Assembly (NCBI GenBank): GCA_001603145.1
Contig: LVBI01000042.1
Span: 1 to 64,000, forward strand
From: Spirochaetales bacterium Spiro_07
Lineage (GTDB): Bacteria; Spirochaetota; Spirochaetia; Treponematales; Treponemataceae
Reading direction: 5' to 3'
DNA: 64,000 nt
Every line of letters begins with the position of its first letter. Positions within the stretch are counted from its first letter, which is position 1. Positions 18,845-29,016 of this stretch are shown here, piece after piece. The notes below the pieces were generated by a model. The model saw only the letters and a program-made list of their open reading frames with translations, made no database searches and was not told the DNA's origin. The position numbers and the translations under genes are program-made.

Positions 18845-21800
18845 ATGGCTTTTGATATGAAAGATGATTTTGATTCTGATGCTGGCAACAAGGAAGTTAA
18901 GCAGTTCGGCATTTGGGTCAAAAAAGCCCCTGAAGATGTTGTAGATACACCTTCCAGCGATACAATTCAAAATTCCACAGATTCTTCTGAATCAGATGAT
19001 TCCTTTAATCAAGACGGAATTTCAGATTCATCTTTTCTTCAAGATTTGCCTGAACCAGATTTTGGCGGCATAGATGACTCTATCTCAAACGAAAATACTG
19101 ACACAGCACAGGCTGCCGATGCAGACGATTTTTCTTTAGACGCATTGGACGAGCCTGAAACTATACAGCAGGAACAGACTGAAGAAGCACAAGCTGAAAG
19201 CTCTTTTGATGAGCCTGAAGCAAACAGCGAAAGCTTTGAAGCACCTGAGCAGCAGCCATTTGACGCACCTGAACCAGAGAAGCGCGAATCTTCGTTCCAA
19301 GATTTTCAAGAAGAAGATTCTGCCCAAAACTGGGAGCCGCTCGACGATGCGCCCAACTTCAATTATCCGTCAGTCGACAACATTGAAGTGCCGCCGCTGA
19401 CAGAACCATCTGAAACTGAAATTGAAAATTCTTTGCAAGAATCTGCTTCTATTGAAGAGCAGCCTGTTGAAGAGCATGTTGACGAAATTAATTTGACAGA
19501 CGGTTCATCTTTTGATGCGCTTGAAACGACAGGCGCAGATGAAGAAGACGACAATCTTGTTGATTTTACGGCAGAGCCAGAAGCAGCAGAAGCTGAAGAT
19601 TCGCTTAACCTCAACGATGACGGCTTTGACTTGCCAGATTTCGGCTTGACACCAGAAACAGAAGAGTTCGGCAATTCAGATAATGCAGAGCCGATAGACT
19701 TAACAGACGACCTTGTCAGCCTGCCCGACTTTGGCTTGACGCCAGAAACAGAAGATTTTGGCACAAACGAAGAAAGCAACACAATCGACGTTGTGGGCGA
19801 AACTGAATCAGAGCCGCTCGAAGAAGATTTTACACCACCTAATATAGAAGAAAACAGCAGCATTTCAGAAGAAGAAACTGAAAATAGCCCGCTTGACGAG
19901 ATTTCTTCTGACGACGATCTGCCTTCTGAAATTAGCTTTTCAAGCGCAGACGATTCGGCTGATTCAATTGACGATGTTGCAATCACAGATAACGCTGAGA
20001 ATGCGGTTTCAGACGACTTTGACACAGCATTTGAAGTGCCGGACAGCACAGGCATTATTGCAGAAGCACCGGCTGAAGACAGCGCAGAATCATTTGATGC
20101 AGCACAACTTGAAGACACAACCGCCATTGAAGCACCTGCACCAGAAGAAGCCGCAGCTTCAGATGAAACAAGCGGTATCGGCGACATCAGCCTTGAAAGC
20201 TTCGACATTCCGCCTATTGATGATGCAAGCGGCTTTGTTCCGCCTGAAGCATCTGAACCAAAAGCCGAAAGCGGCGAAGAAGAGCTTTCATTAGACGACT
20301 TTTTGAGCGACGGTGACGGCGAAATCGACGTTTCAAGCGAATTCGGTTTAAGCTCTGACGGTTCATCTGATGTTACAGATGATTTCTTAAGCGATTTGAA
20401 CGCTGAATTCGGCGGCGCTTCTGAAAGCAAATCAGACTTGCTTGATGAAGAACCGATCGACATAGATCTGGAATTTGACGATCAATTTGCTTCTGACGTT
20501 CAGACTGATGCAAGCGAAAATATCGAAGACGAAAGCAACTTTGACGAATTCTTCGGTGATTCGGGCGAATCTGATTCGCTTGTTGACAACTTTGACGATA
20601 TGTTCGCCAATATTCAAGACGAATCTGCACCAAAATCTGACGCCTCGCCTGCTCCACAAGCAGCACCGGCAGCAGAATTTGATGAAGTCACCGAATTCGA
20701 TGATTTCCTCTCATCAGACAGCGGCCCTGATATTGAAACTGAAAAATCGCACAGCAACAAGGTCAATAAGCAGATTGACTACGACATCACAGTTTCTCAA
20801 GACGATGTAAACAAGACAAAGCAGACAACTGTTGAAGTTTCAGACGATTACGAAACAGCCGAATCTATTCCGCTTTATGGCTCGACAACAGACGCTGACG
20901 GCAATAAAGTAGCCTTTATTCCGCAAACAGAAGATGAAAACGTGCCTCAAAAAGCAGCACTAGAAAAATCAGAGGACGATGATTTCTACGAAAATCTTTT
21001 GGCCGACGCAGAAAGTATGGATGATTCTGCAACAGGTTCAAGCGCGCCGGAGGAAAAAACGCCCCCTTTTAGCAGTTCTTCATCAACAGATGATGAAGAA
21101 ACCGTTCCGATAACAAATTCTACAGAAGAGCAGACTATGAAAGATGATCAGGAAATGAACATTACAGACAAATTATCTGATTCAACGGATAATGTAATTC
21201 CAGCAGCCGATGACATGGCAAACGGTTTTGTCGCTGAAGCAGACGATATCATAGACGTTCCAGATATTGCTATGGATCTTTCAGAATCATCTGATTCTGC
21301 TGAAGTGCCTGCTGAAATTGAAGACGATTCCTCATCAGCTGAAGTTGAAACCGAAGATAATGTGCAGCTCAATGTCGATATTCCTGATTTTGCAGATGAA
21401 CCTGAAGAACCGAAAATCGAAGATACAATCGAACCGGAAACCATTGAAGACGCTGAAGCCGTAAATGAAGCAGAAACAGACAGTCTGCCAGATTTTCCAG
21501 ACGAATCTCTGGACATTTCTGAACCAGCCTCACCAGAAGCTGAGCCTGCTGAAGAATTTTTTGAAGCTTCGGGCATGGAAGCACCTTCTCTTGATGAAGA
21601 TGAAAACTTTGAAGTGCCTACCCTTTCAGACGAGATTCTGCCAGAAGACGATGATTCTGTTGAAATTGAAGACACTCAGCTTGAAGAGTTGCCTGACGAA
21701 GAACTATCTGCACAAGATGATGCAAGCATCATTCCGACGCTCAACGAAGGCGACGAAGACTTTGTTGACGCATCAGCTTTGGCAGACAGCCTTGCCGAAT

Positions 21801-23470
21801 CTGACAAGCTTGAAAATGAAAACGCAGACAATCTTGACGTTGCTGAAGCGTTAGAAGCAGAGGAACAAGAAGAGCTTGCACCAACTTTTGACGATATTAC
21901 TTCTGCAAAAGAAAATTCTGATAATGATTTTCCTTCTTTTGACGATATTACATCAGATACACCTGAAAATACATCTGAAGCCAATTTCATCGCAGCTGAT
22001 TTAGCTCCGGCAGATGATTTCGACGAAAAGTTATCTATTGCAGACGATGCAGAAAAAGAAGAAATATCTAACGCATCATTGTACAATTCGATTCTTTCGG
22101 AAACATTTGCAGAAGATTCAGAAAGCGGTGACAACGAAACTGATAAGAATCTGCTTGATATTGCCGATAATTCAGAGTATACTGAAAGCAAGGAGGATGA
22201 GCACAACATGGATTTTGATGAAAACAAACTAGATTCAGGTATTGCAGAACAATCAACAACAGGAGCACCTGAACAGGCATCAAATATTTCAGAATCTGTT
22301 CTTAAAGAAATATCTAACGAGTTGGCCATGCTCCGTTCCGAAATTTCTCTCTTAAAAGAAGAACTAGCGAATGTACGCCATGAATCGGCTTTACATGAAG
22401 TTGCTCCGGCACCGGCTGTTGAAGAAACACCAGTTGACGAAGCACCTTCATTAGCAGAAGAACCGGCACCAGCTCCGGCAGAAGAATCTGTTGAAGCAGA
22501 AGAACCTGTTTTAGACAATTCTGAAGAGCCGGCAGATGAAGCTCCTGTGGTCGTAGCATCTGAATCATCTACAGGCTTCTTTGACGGTGACGTTGAGGAC
22601 GAGACAATCGCTCTTTCTGGCGACGAGCTTAGCAACATTCTTAATACTGCTGATTTTACTGAAGAGTTTGTTGACAACACTTCAGAAGATTCAGATCAGA
22701 GCGACGTTACTGATCCGAATGTTATTCCGACAGCGCCGGAAACAATGGATTTTGATGGGGCTCTTGAAGAGCCAAGCGATCTCGAGATTCAAGAAATTGA
22801 GCCAACACCAGAAGCGGAAGAGATTTCTGTTCCAAAAGTTGATGACATCATCGTTGATTCTGGTGATGATGGCTTTGTAGCTGACATTCAGCCTGAAACT
22901 GAAGATTCAATCTCAAATGATGAGCTTCAGTATCTTGAAGAAGAGCCAAAAGAAGAAGAAATATACGATACACCGGCAGAAGCTGCTGAAGAATCAGTTT
23001 CAGAACCAGAAGCTTTGTCTGTAGAAACTGTTGACGATTCTTCACAAGAAGCTCCTGTTGAAGAAACAGAAGAAGTTGTTCTTGATGGCGATGTTGGTCC
23101 TTTCTCTGAAACAGACGAAACACCTACAGATGCTGTTTTCGAAGGCGAACAGTGGAACGAAGAATCTGCTGAAGCCCCTGCCCCTGCAGAAGAAGCCACT
23201 GTTGAAGAAACAGCCGAAGCTGAAACACCGGCAGCTGAAGAACCAATTGAAGCAGCAGCAAGTCTGGCTGACGAAGGCAATTCAGTTCTTGAAAAAGCAG
23301 AACAGTTCGCCACTGAAGACCAGAAAGATCTTAAAGAAGAAATCAAGTCTGTACTCCTTTACATGGATCAGCTTCTTGAGAATCTTCCAGATGAAAAGAT
23401 CGAAGAATTTGCACAATCTAGTTATTTTGAAACATACAAGAAGCTTTTCAAGGAGCTTGGTATTTCATAA
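18845..23470 (+). CDS. Giant acidic low-complexity protein, unknown function
   Basis: This 1541-residue protein is dominated by Asp, Glu, Ser and Ala. Three parts are less degenerate: a short N-terminal stretch (KQFGIWVKKAPEDV), a predicted coiled coil at about 1150-1182, and a helical C-terminal domain at about 1479-1541 containing LLYMDQLLENLPDEKIEEF. Two near copies of LPDFGLTPETE lie around residues 262-310. There is no signal peptide or membrane segment, so it is likely cytoplasmic. It leads a co-directional block with an unknown gene, two DUF115 genes and a degenerate GGDEF gene. A scaffold or assembly role is only a guess. Confidence 0.85.
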   Translation: MAFDMKDDFDSDAGNKEVKQFGIWVKKAPEDVVDTPSSDTIQNSTDSSESDDSFNQDGISDSSFLQDLPEPDFGGIDDSISNENTDTAQAADADDFSLDALDEPETIQQEQTEEAQAESSFDEPEANSESFEAPEQQPFDAPEPEKRESSFQDFQEEDSAQNWEPLDDAPNFNYPSVDNIEVPPLTEPSETEIENSLQESASIEEQPVEEHVDEINLTDGSSFDALETTGADEEDDNLVDFTAEPEAAEAEDSLNLNDDGFDLPDFGLTPETEEFGNSDNAEPIDLTDDLVSLPDFGLTPETEDFGTNEESNTIDVVGETESEPLEEDFTPPNIEENSSISEEETENSPLDEISSDDDLPSEISFSSADDSADSIDDVAITDNAENAVSDDFDTAFEVPDSTGIIAEAPAEDSAESFDAAQLEDTTAIEAPAPEEAAASDETSGIGDISLESFDIPPIDDASGFVPPEASEPKAESGEEELSLDDFLSDGDGEIDVSSEFGLSSDGSSDVTDDFLSDLNAEFGGASESKSDLLDEEPIDIDLEFDDQFASDVQTDASENIEDESNFDEFFGDSGESDSLVDNFDDMFANIQDESAPKSDASPAPQAAPAAEFDEVTEFDDFLSSDSGPDIETEKSHSNKVNKQIDYDITVSQDDVNKTKQTTVEVSDDYETAESIPLYGSTTDADGNKVAFIPQTEDENVPQKAALEKSEDDDFYENLLADAESMDDSATGSSAPEEKTPPFSSSSSTDDEETVPITNSTEEQTMKDDQEMNITDKLSDSTDNVIPAADDMANGFVAEADDIIDVPDIAMDLSESSDSAEVPAEIEDDSSSAEVETEDNVQLNVDIPDFADEPEEPKIEDTIEPETIEDAEAVNEAETDSLPDFPDESLDISEPASPEAEPAEEFFEASGMEAPSLDEDENFEVPTLSDEILPEDDDSVEIEDTQLEELPDEELSAQDDASIIPTLNEGDEDFVDASALADSLAESDKLENENADNLDVAEALEAEEQEELAPTFDDITSAKENSDNDFPSFDDITSDTPENTSEANFIAADLAPADDFDEKLSIADDAEKEEISNASLYNSILSETFAEDSESGDNETDKNLLDIADNSEYTESKEDEHNMDFDENKLDSGIAEQSTTGAPEQASNISESVLKEISNELAMLRSEISLLKEELANVRHESALHEVAPAPAVEETPVDEAPSLAEEPAPAPAEESVEAEEPVLDNSEEPADEAPVVVASESSTGFFDGDVEDETIALSGDELSNILNTADFTEEFVDNTSEDSDQSDVTDPNVIPTAPETMDFDGALEEPSDLEIQEIEPTPEAEEISVPKVDDIIVDSGDDGFVADIQPETEDSISNDELQYLEEEPKEEEIYDTPAEAAEESVSEPEALSVETVDDSSQEAPVEETEEVVLDGDVGPFSETDETPTDAVFEGEQWNEESAEAPAPAEEATVEETAEAETPAAEEPIEAAASLADEGNSVLEKAEQFATEDQKDLKEEIKSVLLYMDQLLENLPDEKIEEFAQSSYFETYKKLFKELGIS
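22190..22210 (+). promoter_or_regulatory. Possible internal ribosome site in the acidic gene
   Basis: AAGGAGGA (22190-22197) precedes an in-frame ATG at 22208 with about 11 bases between GGAGG and the ATG. Initiation here would give a separate C-terminal protein of about 420 residues carrying the coiled coil and the C-terminal domain, without most of the acidic region. Confidence 0.4.
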
Positions 23471-23473
23471 TTT

Positions 23474-24439
23474 ATGGGTTTGTTAAGTTCTGGTATTTCA
23501 TATCTAGATAAACAAAAACAGATAAGTACAGCAGACAGCAACTGCTGTACTTTTTCTGTTTCCAACGATAGTTCCAATCAATATTTTTCTTTACCTTTTA
23601 AAAACATTCACAATGTACTAAATAGCCACGGAATTTCTCAAATAGGGCTTTTTGTGCCTTTTAACGGCACTTATCATTTAGTCGTAAATCACGGTTTTGA
23701 TTTTGAAACAACCCTTCAGAGCAAATCTTCTGAAAGTTTTTGGCTAGGTGCAATCGGTGAAAAACCAGAAGAGAATACATGGTATCAGCAATCAGGCTCA
23801 AGCTTAGATTCATTTTTGCAGCTTTTCTCTTTAAAAGACCGCGACTCAATAAAGATGCTTCACTTAAAGTTCTGCAATATCGGCAAAGCACAAAACTGCA
23901 TTATTATTGCAACGCAACCGAACACTCAAGAACTTGTAACAGACCACATTCTAGGCTCAATCGATGACAATTGGCAGATTCTTGAAGAAGCTTTTCTGCC
24001 GACAGTCAACAGATTTATTGAAGCACTATCAATCGAAGAAATGGACAGGCTTATCGATGACAAGGACGAGCTTATAGAAAGGTGCTTGTCAGATGACCTT
24101 AAAGGCAACATGTATTCGATAAACTTAAACCGCTTTATTGACGAGCTGATAATTTACAACACAAAAGCTGATTCTTTTATTATGAGCTTATTCTTGTTTG
24201 CAGAGCTAAAAAAGGCGCTCGACGATACAAGCATCTGCACACGGCTGCCCGATAATTCAATTAAGCTTATAGCTTTCAGCCATTTTGATTTGAATCTGAC
24301 TATTTTCACTGAAAAAATATACTTTTATCTTAAGCCCTACTTTGAAGAAAATTCACTAAACAAAATGCAGATTGTACCTTCCGGCAGCACGAACGATACA
24401 GAAACACTCTATAGATTTATTTCTTCAGCGGAAAACTAA
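23474..24439 (+). CDS. Conserved-looking hypothetical protein of the DUF115 operon
   Basis: The 321-residue product is not recognised. It has no signal peptide or clear membrane segment. It opens with MGLLSSGISYLDK, and its first half is alpha/beta-like (GISQIGLFVPFNGTYHLVV). The second half has helical stretches around SIEEMDRLIDDKDELIERC. The start lies 3 bases after the acidic-protein stop codon and the stop is 1 base before the next ATG, so coupling to its neighbours is likely. A degenerate sensor-type domain is possible but no motif supports it. Confidence 0.7.
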   Translation: MGLLSSGISYLDKQKQISTADSNCCTFSVSNDSSNQYFSLPFKNIHNVLNSHGISQIGLFVPFNGTYHLVVNHGFDFETTLQSKSSESFWLGAIGEKPEENTWYQQSGSSLDSFLQLFSLKDRDSIKMLHLKFCNIGKAQNCIIIATQPNTQELVTDHILGSIDDNWQILEEAFLPTVNRFIEALSIEEMDRLIDDKDELIERCLSDDLKGNMYSINLNRFIDELIIYNTKADSFIMSLFLFAELKKALDDTSICTRLPDNSIKLIAFSHFDLNLTIFTEKIYFYLKPYFEENSLNKMQIVPSGSTNDTETLYRFISSAEN

Positions 24440-24440
24440 G

Positions 24441-25991
24441 ATGATAACTTTCGCAGAAGCAAAAAACGGCGACAAAATATGCATCAAAGACGGCTTTCCC
24501 CTTCACTCAAGTTACAACCCGCAAAAAGAAGCCGAAAGGTTTGTTTCAACGCTAGAAGTACAATTTGAGCCATCATGGATAATAATCACCGAACCAGCTT
24601 TGTCTTATGCCGCGCAATTCTTGAGGATGCGCTTTACAAATGCAAAGCTTTGCGCCATAAGATTTTGCAAAGACTTTTCAGATTTTGACAAACTTTGGGA
24701 TAAAGTTTTTTATTTTGAAGACGGAAACCTAAAAGACCAGCTTTTTAATTTCTTTGGCGAAGAAAGCGCTGGCTCTTTGTACTTTGCTTCTTGGAAGCCG
24801 TCTGAAAATGCTTTCAAAGACGTTTACATTTCGGTCTGGGAAAATATTAAAGCTTATATTACGCTTTCAAGAGATGTTCTAGGCACGCGTATATATTTTA
24901 ACAAACGATGGAACAAAAACGCCGTAAAATTTGCACTTTATCTGAATAGAGCAATAAATTATGAGCACAGACTCAACAAGCCGATTGTCATAGCCGCATC
25001 AGGGCCAAGCCTTGAAAACATTATTCCGCATCTGAAAACGAACAGAAAACGCTTCTTTCTTCTGGCTGTTTCTTCAGCAGCCAAGCCATTAATTGAACAT
25101 GAAGTTCTGCCTGATGCAGTTATTTCTACAGACGGCGGCTGGTATGCGCAAGAACATTTGAAACAACTCAACTTTAACGATATTCCGCTGTTTTTAAGCA
25201 GCGAAAGCTATCTTTCTAGCAAAATGCTTCAGTCTTGTGTAATAATTCCGCTTTCATACAAAGACGGCATTGAAGCGCTTCTGCTTGAAAAAGCCGGAAT
25301 AAAAGCGTTAAAAGCCGAACGAAACGGCACTGTAAGCGGCACAGCCGCAGAGCTTGCGTTGCAACTTTCAGACAGCGACATCTTCTTTTGTGGACTTGAT
25401 TTGTGTTCTTCAAACGGCTTTCAGCACACTCAGCCCAACGAACTTGAGCTTGATAAAGCTGCTACAGATACAAGGCTCAATCAGCTTGAAACACGTGCCG
25501 CGCTCGGTTCTTTTGAAAATGCTTCGCTTGAAATTTACAGAAACTGGTTCTCTTCGCGCCCGTCAAGCTTTACAAAACGAATCAAGCGCGTCTATTTCAG
25601 TGGTTCGCCAATTAAGTATAAGCTTGAAAAAATTGAAGACATTGATGAGAAAGCGTTTGAAAACTTAATTCAGCGTTACGCCGAAAACGACGACTGTACC
25701 ATTGATTCAGCAGAATTGCAGAAGCTTAACCCTTGCAGCGTGCGCGCGCAAAAGCTCTGCAACTATTTTGCGGAACTGCACAAAGCTTTTGAAGATTACT
25801 ACAATTCAGAAAATCTGATTGAAAGCTCCCCTTTTGAGCTGGAATTATGGTTCAAAAGCTTATGCTTAGGAGATTTTCTTGCTGCAACACAGCGTCATGA
25901 AAAAATGTCTGAAACGATGTATAATAAGCTGCAAGATTCACTTTTAGAGCTTGAAGGAATTATAAGACGGTATGACAGACAACAAGATTAA
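24441..25991 (+). CDS. DUF115 (MptE-like/Maf-related) protein 1
   Basis: The 516-residue protein shows the DUF115 core: IAASGPSLENIIPHL (GPSLEN 188-193), an LAVSSAAKPL strand, and LPDAVISTDGG. Members include MptE, 6-hydroxymethylpterin diphosphokinases, and the Maf motility-accessory factors linked to flagellin glycosylation. Next to a paralogue in a spirochaete, a motility-associated glycosyltransferase role is the best inference. ATG 24441 follows the upstream stop codon by one base. The reading frame is open further upstream inside the preceding gene, but that part overlaps coding sequence. Confidence 0.8.
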   Translation: MITFAEAKNGDKICIKDGFPLHSSYNPQKEAERFVSTLEVQFEPSWIIITEPALSYAAQFLRMRFTNAKLCAIRFCKDFSDFDKLWDKVFYFEDGNLKDQLFNFFGEESAGSLYFASWKPSENAFKDVYISVWENIKAYITLSRDVLGTRIYFNKRWNKNAVKFALYLNRAINYEHRLNKPIVIAASGPSLENIIPHLKTNRKRFFLLAVSSAAKPLIEHEVLPDAVISTDGGWYAQEHLKQLNFNDIPLFLSSESYLSSKMLQSCVIIPLSYKDGIEALLLEKAGIKALKAERNGTVSGTAAELALQLSDSDIFFCGLDLCSSNGFQHTQPNELELDKAATDTRLNQLETRAALGSFENASLEIYRNWFSSRPSSFTKRIKRVYFSGSPIKYKLEKIEDIDEKAFENLIQRYAENDDCTIDSAELQKLNPCSVRAQKLCNYFAELHKAFEDYYNSENLIESSPFELELWFKSLCLGDFLAATQRHEKMSETMYNKLQDSLLELEGIIRRYDRQQD

Positions 25992-27603
25992 AGCAAATTG
26001 CGAAGCTCTTAAAAAAAGCAGCCCTGTTCTAGCAGACATCATCAGCAAACTGAAAAACACAGACAATTCTTGCTATTCTGCGCCGGTAATTGCCAAAAAC
26101 GGAGAACAAGTGCCGGCACTAAAAGACGGCAAGCCGCTGTTTTCTGTCTATAACCCTTCCCGCGATGCAGAGAATTTTTTGAAAGACATAAATCTTGAAG
26201 AAAATCAGTTTATTGCCGTTTCTTCGCTTGCAAACGCAGCGCACTTCAAAAAAGCATTACAAAGCCCGAATATTCACATACTTGCAATCGAAAAAAACGC
26301 CGAATCAATTGCAACGCTTTTTGAGCATTTTGACTTTACGGACATTCTTAAAAACAAGAATTTCTCTCTTTGCTGCATCGAAAATCTTGAAGATTCATTC
26401 AGAAATTCTTACGTTCCTCAGCTTAACGGCAATTTCTCTCATCTCGCGCTACGCCCGTGGGTTCAATACAACGCAGAAGCAGAAACAGAGATTCAGCAGA
26501 TTTTGCGCAAATGCCTCGAGAACATCAGCGCAGATTATTCTGTGCAGGCGCATTTTGCAAAAGTATGGCAGCGGAACATATTGCGCAATTTACGCACTTT
26601 ATCAAGAATTAGCTGTCAAAAACATGACTTTCCGCTGAACAAAATAGCTGCAATTATCGGTGCAGGCCCAAGCCTTGACGGCGGCATAAGCTTTCTTAAG
26701 GCAAACCGAGAAAGCCGCTACATTATAGCGACAGACACCGCATGGCGCATTCTGCTGCAGAACGGCATTACCGCCGACGCTGTTGTAACAATCGACGGTC
26801 AGAACATCTCTTACAGGCATTTCATCGACAAATTTCCAGATGATAAAGCGCTTTTTGTCGCTGATTTGTGTTCGCACCCGGCTATTGCAGAAAAAGCTTA
26901 TAAAAACGGCAACAGCGTTCAGTTTATTGCGTCGAACCATCCGCTGTGTCTTCTTGCGATGCAATATGCACAGCAGCATGAGCAATATTTTCCGCCTAAA
27001 ATTGACACAACTTCTGGCACGGTGACTATTGCCGCCTTAGATTTTGCCGTAAAATGCGGCTTCAAAGAAATTGAGCTTTTTGGCGCAGATTTTGCTTACA
27101 CAAATTCAAAAGCTTATGCGAAAGGCTCTTATCTAGATTCCACTTTTGAAAACGATTCGACCATAATTAATTCGAAAGAAACCACATTCAATGCGCTCAT
27201 GTTCAGAACACCTGTTTTGCGTAAAGACAAATCGACTGTGACAACAGAAGTGCTTAACAGATACGCCCAGGCACTTGATGATTATATAAAAAACTGCAAG
27301 TCAAATCTGAAAGTCAGGAAATTTTCTGCGGAAGGTTTCACAACTATTTTTGAGAATAAATCATTTCCGCAAGGCGAAAATGTTCCAATTTTTTTGCCTA
27401 AAACACTTTACAAGTCATTTGATTATGCCGATTTTATAGTATGGTTATTGGATTCGCTTGAGAACCATGATCCTGCACTCACCGCTGCGGTGCTTCCGCT
27501 TGCAGCATGGTGCGAAAGGACAGGCATTTACAAAAGTTCCAGTAACTCAATTGAATCAGTTTTTGATTACGCATATAAAATGGCAAAAAAGCAGACAATG
27601 TAA
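25972..27603 (+). CDS. DUF115 (MptE-like/Maf-related) protein 2
   Basis: This 543-residue paralogue of the preceding protein has IIGAGPSLDGGISFL (GPSLD 232-236), IIATDTAWRILLQNGI and ADAVVTIDGQ. A later block reads TTSGTVTIAALDFAVKCGFKEIELFGADFAYT, where DUF115 proteins usually have GGSVA.ta...A...G...I...G.D. It overlaps the first paralogue by 20 bases, which suggests translational coupling and a possible heteromeric partner. Sequence similarity between the two is low outside the core, so the duplication is old. Confidence 0.8.
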   Translation: MTDNKIKANCEALKKSSPVLADIISKLKNTDNSCYSAPVIAKNGEQVPALKDGKPLFSVYNPSRDAENFLKDINLEENQFIAVSSLANAAHFKKALQSPNIHILAIEKNAESIATLFEHFDFTDILKNKNFSLCCIENLEDSFRNSYVPQLNGNFSHLALRPWVQYNAEAETEIQQILRKCLENISADYSVQAHFAKVWQRNILRNLRTLSRISCQKHDFPLNKIAAIIGAGPSLDGGISFLKANRESRYIIATDTAWRILLQNGITADAVVTIDGQNISYRHFIDKFPDDKALFVADLCSHPAIAEKAYKNGNSVQFIASNHPLCLLAMQYAQQHEQYFPPKIDTTSGTVTIAALDFAVKCGFKEIELFGADFAYTNSKAYAKGSYLDSTFENDSTIINSKETTFNALMFRTPVLRKDKSTVTTEVLNRYAQALDDYIKNCKSNLKVRKFSAEGFTTIFENKSFPQGENVPIFLPKTLYKSFDYADFIVWLLDSLENHDPALTAAVLPLAAWCERTGIYKSSSNSIESVFDYAYKMAKKQTM

Positions 27604-27640
27604 TATCATTTATGCGGAGCTTGAAGCATTTGGAGTTCTT

Positions 27641-28852
27641 ATGACCAACAAAGTTGTGGTTATTTTTTCTATATTGATTATTTTTATTTTCGCACTTGGC
27701 ATTTTTTATTTTGCGATAAACGTTTCTGATGATTTGCAAAAAGGCTCTAATGAAGCTGACGCGCAATTCAGAACTTTTTTGGCCAGCATGAACTATGAAA
27801 TGTCTAATTCGCCTTATCTTTCGCCTGATTATCTTGAAAAGCTCAGGGATATGATAAAGCAGAACGAATTTATAGCGGCTGTCACAATTAAAAGCGAAAC
27901 AAACACTTATTTTGCATATCCGCTTTCTTCGAAGTATATTTCAGCTTCTTCTGCGAGCCCTGAAATTTCTGTTACTTCGCCAGCTCTTATTGTCCGTTCA
28001 ACAGATATTCCTTATAATGACACAACAAACACAGAAGTTCAGGCTGCAGTTTATCTTATAAAGCCCAGCAAAGTTTTTGACTATGCGCTTTACAGCTTTT
28101 ACATCATCGCGGGCGGCACATTGCTTGCAATGCTCATTCTTTTGATTAGCAGAAAGCGCCCAAAGACAAGCAAAGCAGAAAAATCAGCAGTTATAACTGA
28201 AGAAAATACAGTTCAAGCTGAAAACATTGTTGATGAAGCAGCAAATCAGCAGGAACTTCCCGTAAAAAGACGGACACCAGACCCGATTCAGCAGAAAGAT
28301 GCTGTCAAGACAATCGACCCGATGGGGCTTTTCTCTCCGGCAACTGGAATCAGCTGGGAATCTTATCTTGAGACGCGCCTTGATGCAGAGCTTGTCCGTG
28401 CAGCTTCTTCGGAACAGGAATTTTCGATTATCAATATCAGAGTTGAAAACTTACCGCACAATCACCCGTGCGCCAAAGAGATTTGCTCTGTATTGATTGA
28501 CACATTCAATTTCAGAGATTTGCTCTTTGAATTCGGCGACGACAGCTACATTTGTATTTTGCCGGGCGTAGATTTGAACAAGACGCTTTCAATAAGCGAA
28601 ACTCTTTATCAAGAACTCAAGCAAGTAATTTCTAGCTTTGGTCTTGTAAATCAGCTTGTTTTCGGCATTTCTACAAGAGCTATGCGCCTTGTTTCTGGCA
28701 TCAGAATTGTCAAAGAATCAATCGAGGCTGTAAACAAAGCTCTTGAAGAGCCGGAACTTCCGATTGTTGCTTTCAGAGTAAACGCCGAGCGTTACAAGCA
28801 GTTTCTCACCGAAGAGCTTGAAAAAGCAAACAAAGAGCATGTAGCTTATTAA
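27641..28852 (+). CDS. Membrane protein with degenerate GGDEF domain
   Basis: The 403-residue protein has a membrane segment at about 6-26, a small periplasmic sensor-like domain (about 30-145), a second segment at about 149-170, a charged linker, and a C-terminal GGDEF-like fold from about 230. The signature loop reads FGDDS (298-302) inside LLFEFGDDSYICILPG, so the GG(D/E)EF active site is lost. It is probably a c-di-GMP or GTP sensor or a scaffold rather than a cyclase. The ATG at 27641 follows GGAG at 27632-27635; upstream in-frame codons fall inside the DUF115 gene. It closes the 18.8-28.9 kb block. Confidence 0.78.
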   Translation: MTNKVVVIFSILIIFIFALGIFYFAINVSDDLQKGSNEADAQFRTFLASMNYEMSNSPYLSPDYLEKLRDMIKQNEFIAAVTIKSETNTYFAYPLSSKYISASSASPEISVTSPALIVRSTDIPYNDTTNTEVQAAVYLIKPSKVFDYALYSFYIIAGGTLLAMLILLISRKRPKTSKAEKSAVITEENTVQAENIVDEAANQQELPVKRRTPDPIQQKDAVKTIDPMGLFSPATGISWESYLETRLDAELVRAASSEQEFSIINIRVENLPHNHPCAKEICSVLIDTFNFRDLLFEFGDDSYICILPGVDLNKTLSISETLYQELKQVISSFGLVNQLVFGISTRAMRLVSGIRIVKESIEAVNKALEEPELPIVAFRVNAERYKQFLTEELEKANKEHVAY

Positions 28853-28890
28853 TTTCAGAGACTTATCTTTTCGACTAATGTCGTTACTGT

Positions 28891-28976
28891 CATACCCGCG
28901 CTCTTAACGCGGGTATCTTACAAATCAAGCTTAATCGCGAACCCAAGATTGTCGTATCAAGCCTGTCAATGACAAG
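28891..28976. repeat. Hairpin repeats between convergent genes
   Basis: A 9-bp stem, ATACCCGCG/CGCGGGTAT (28892-28900 and 28908-28916), is followed at 28948-28975 by a degenerate copy of the GATTGCCGG...CAATGAC hairpin repeat. Both lie in the convergent gap between the GGDEF-like and TPR genes and may serve as 3'-end stem-loops. Confidence 0.5.
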
Positions 28977-29016
28977 CTTTTTTGATTTGCAACACAGCAA
29001 CCTTAATCTCTATAGA

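Noticed and set aside
19363-22680. Long antisense open frames (e.g. 19363-20463 and 21676-22680, minus strand), Ser-rich
   Set aside because: They mirror the GAA/GAT/TCT-rich codons of the acidic gene on the other strand, lack ribosome sites and have very biased composition.
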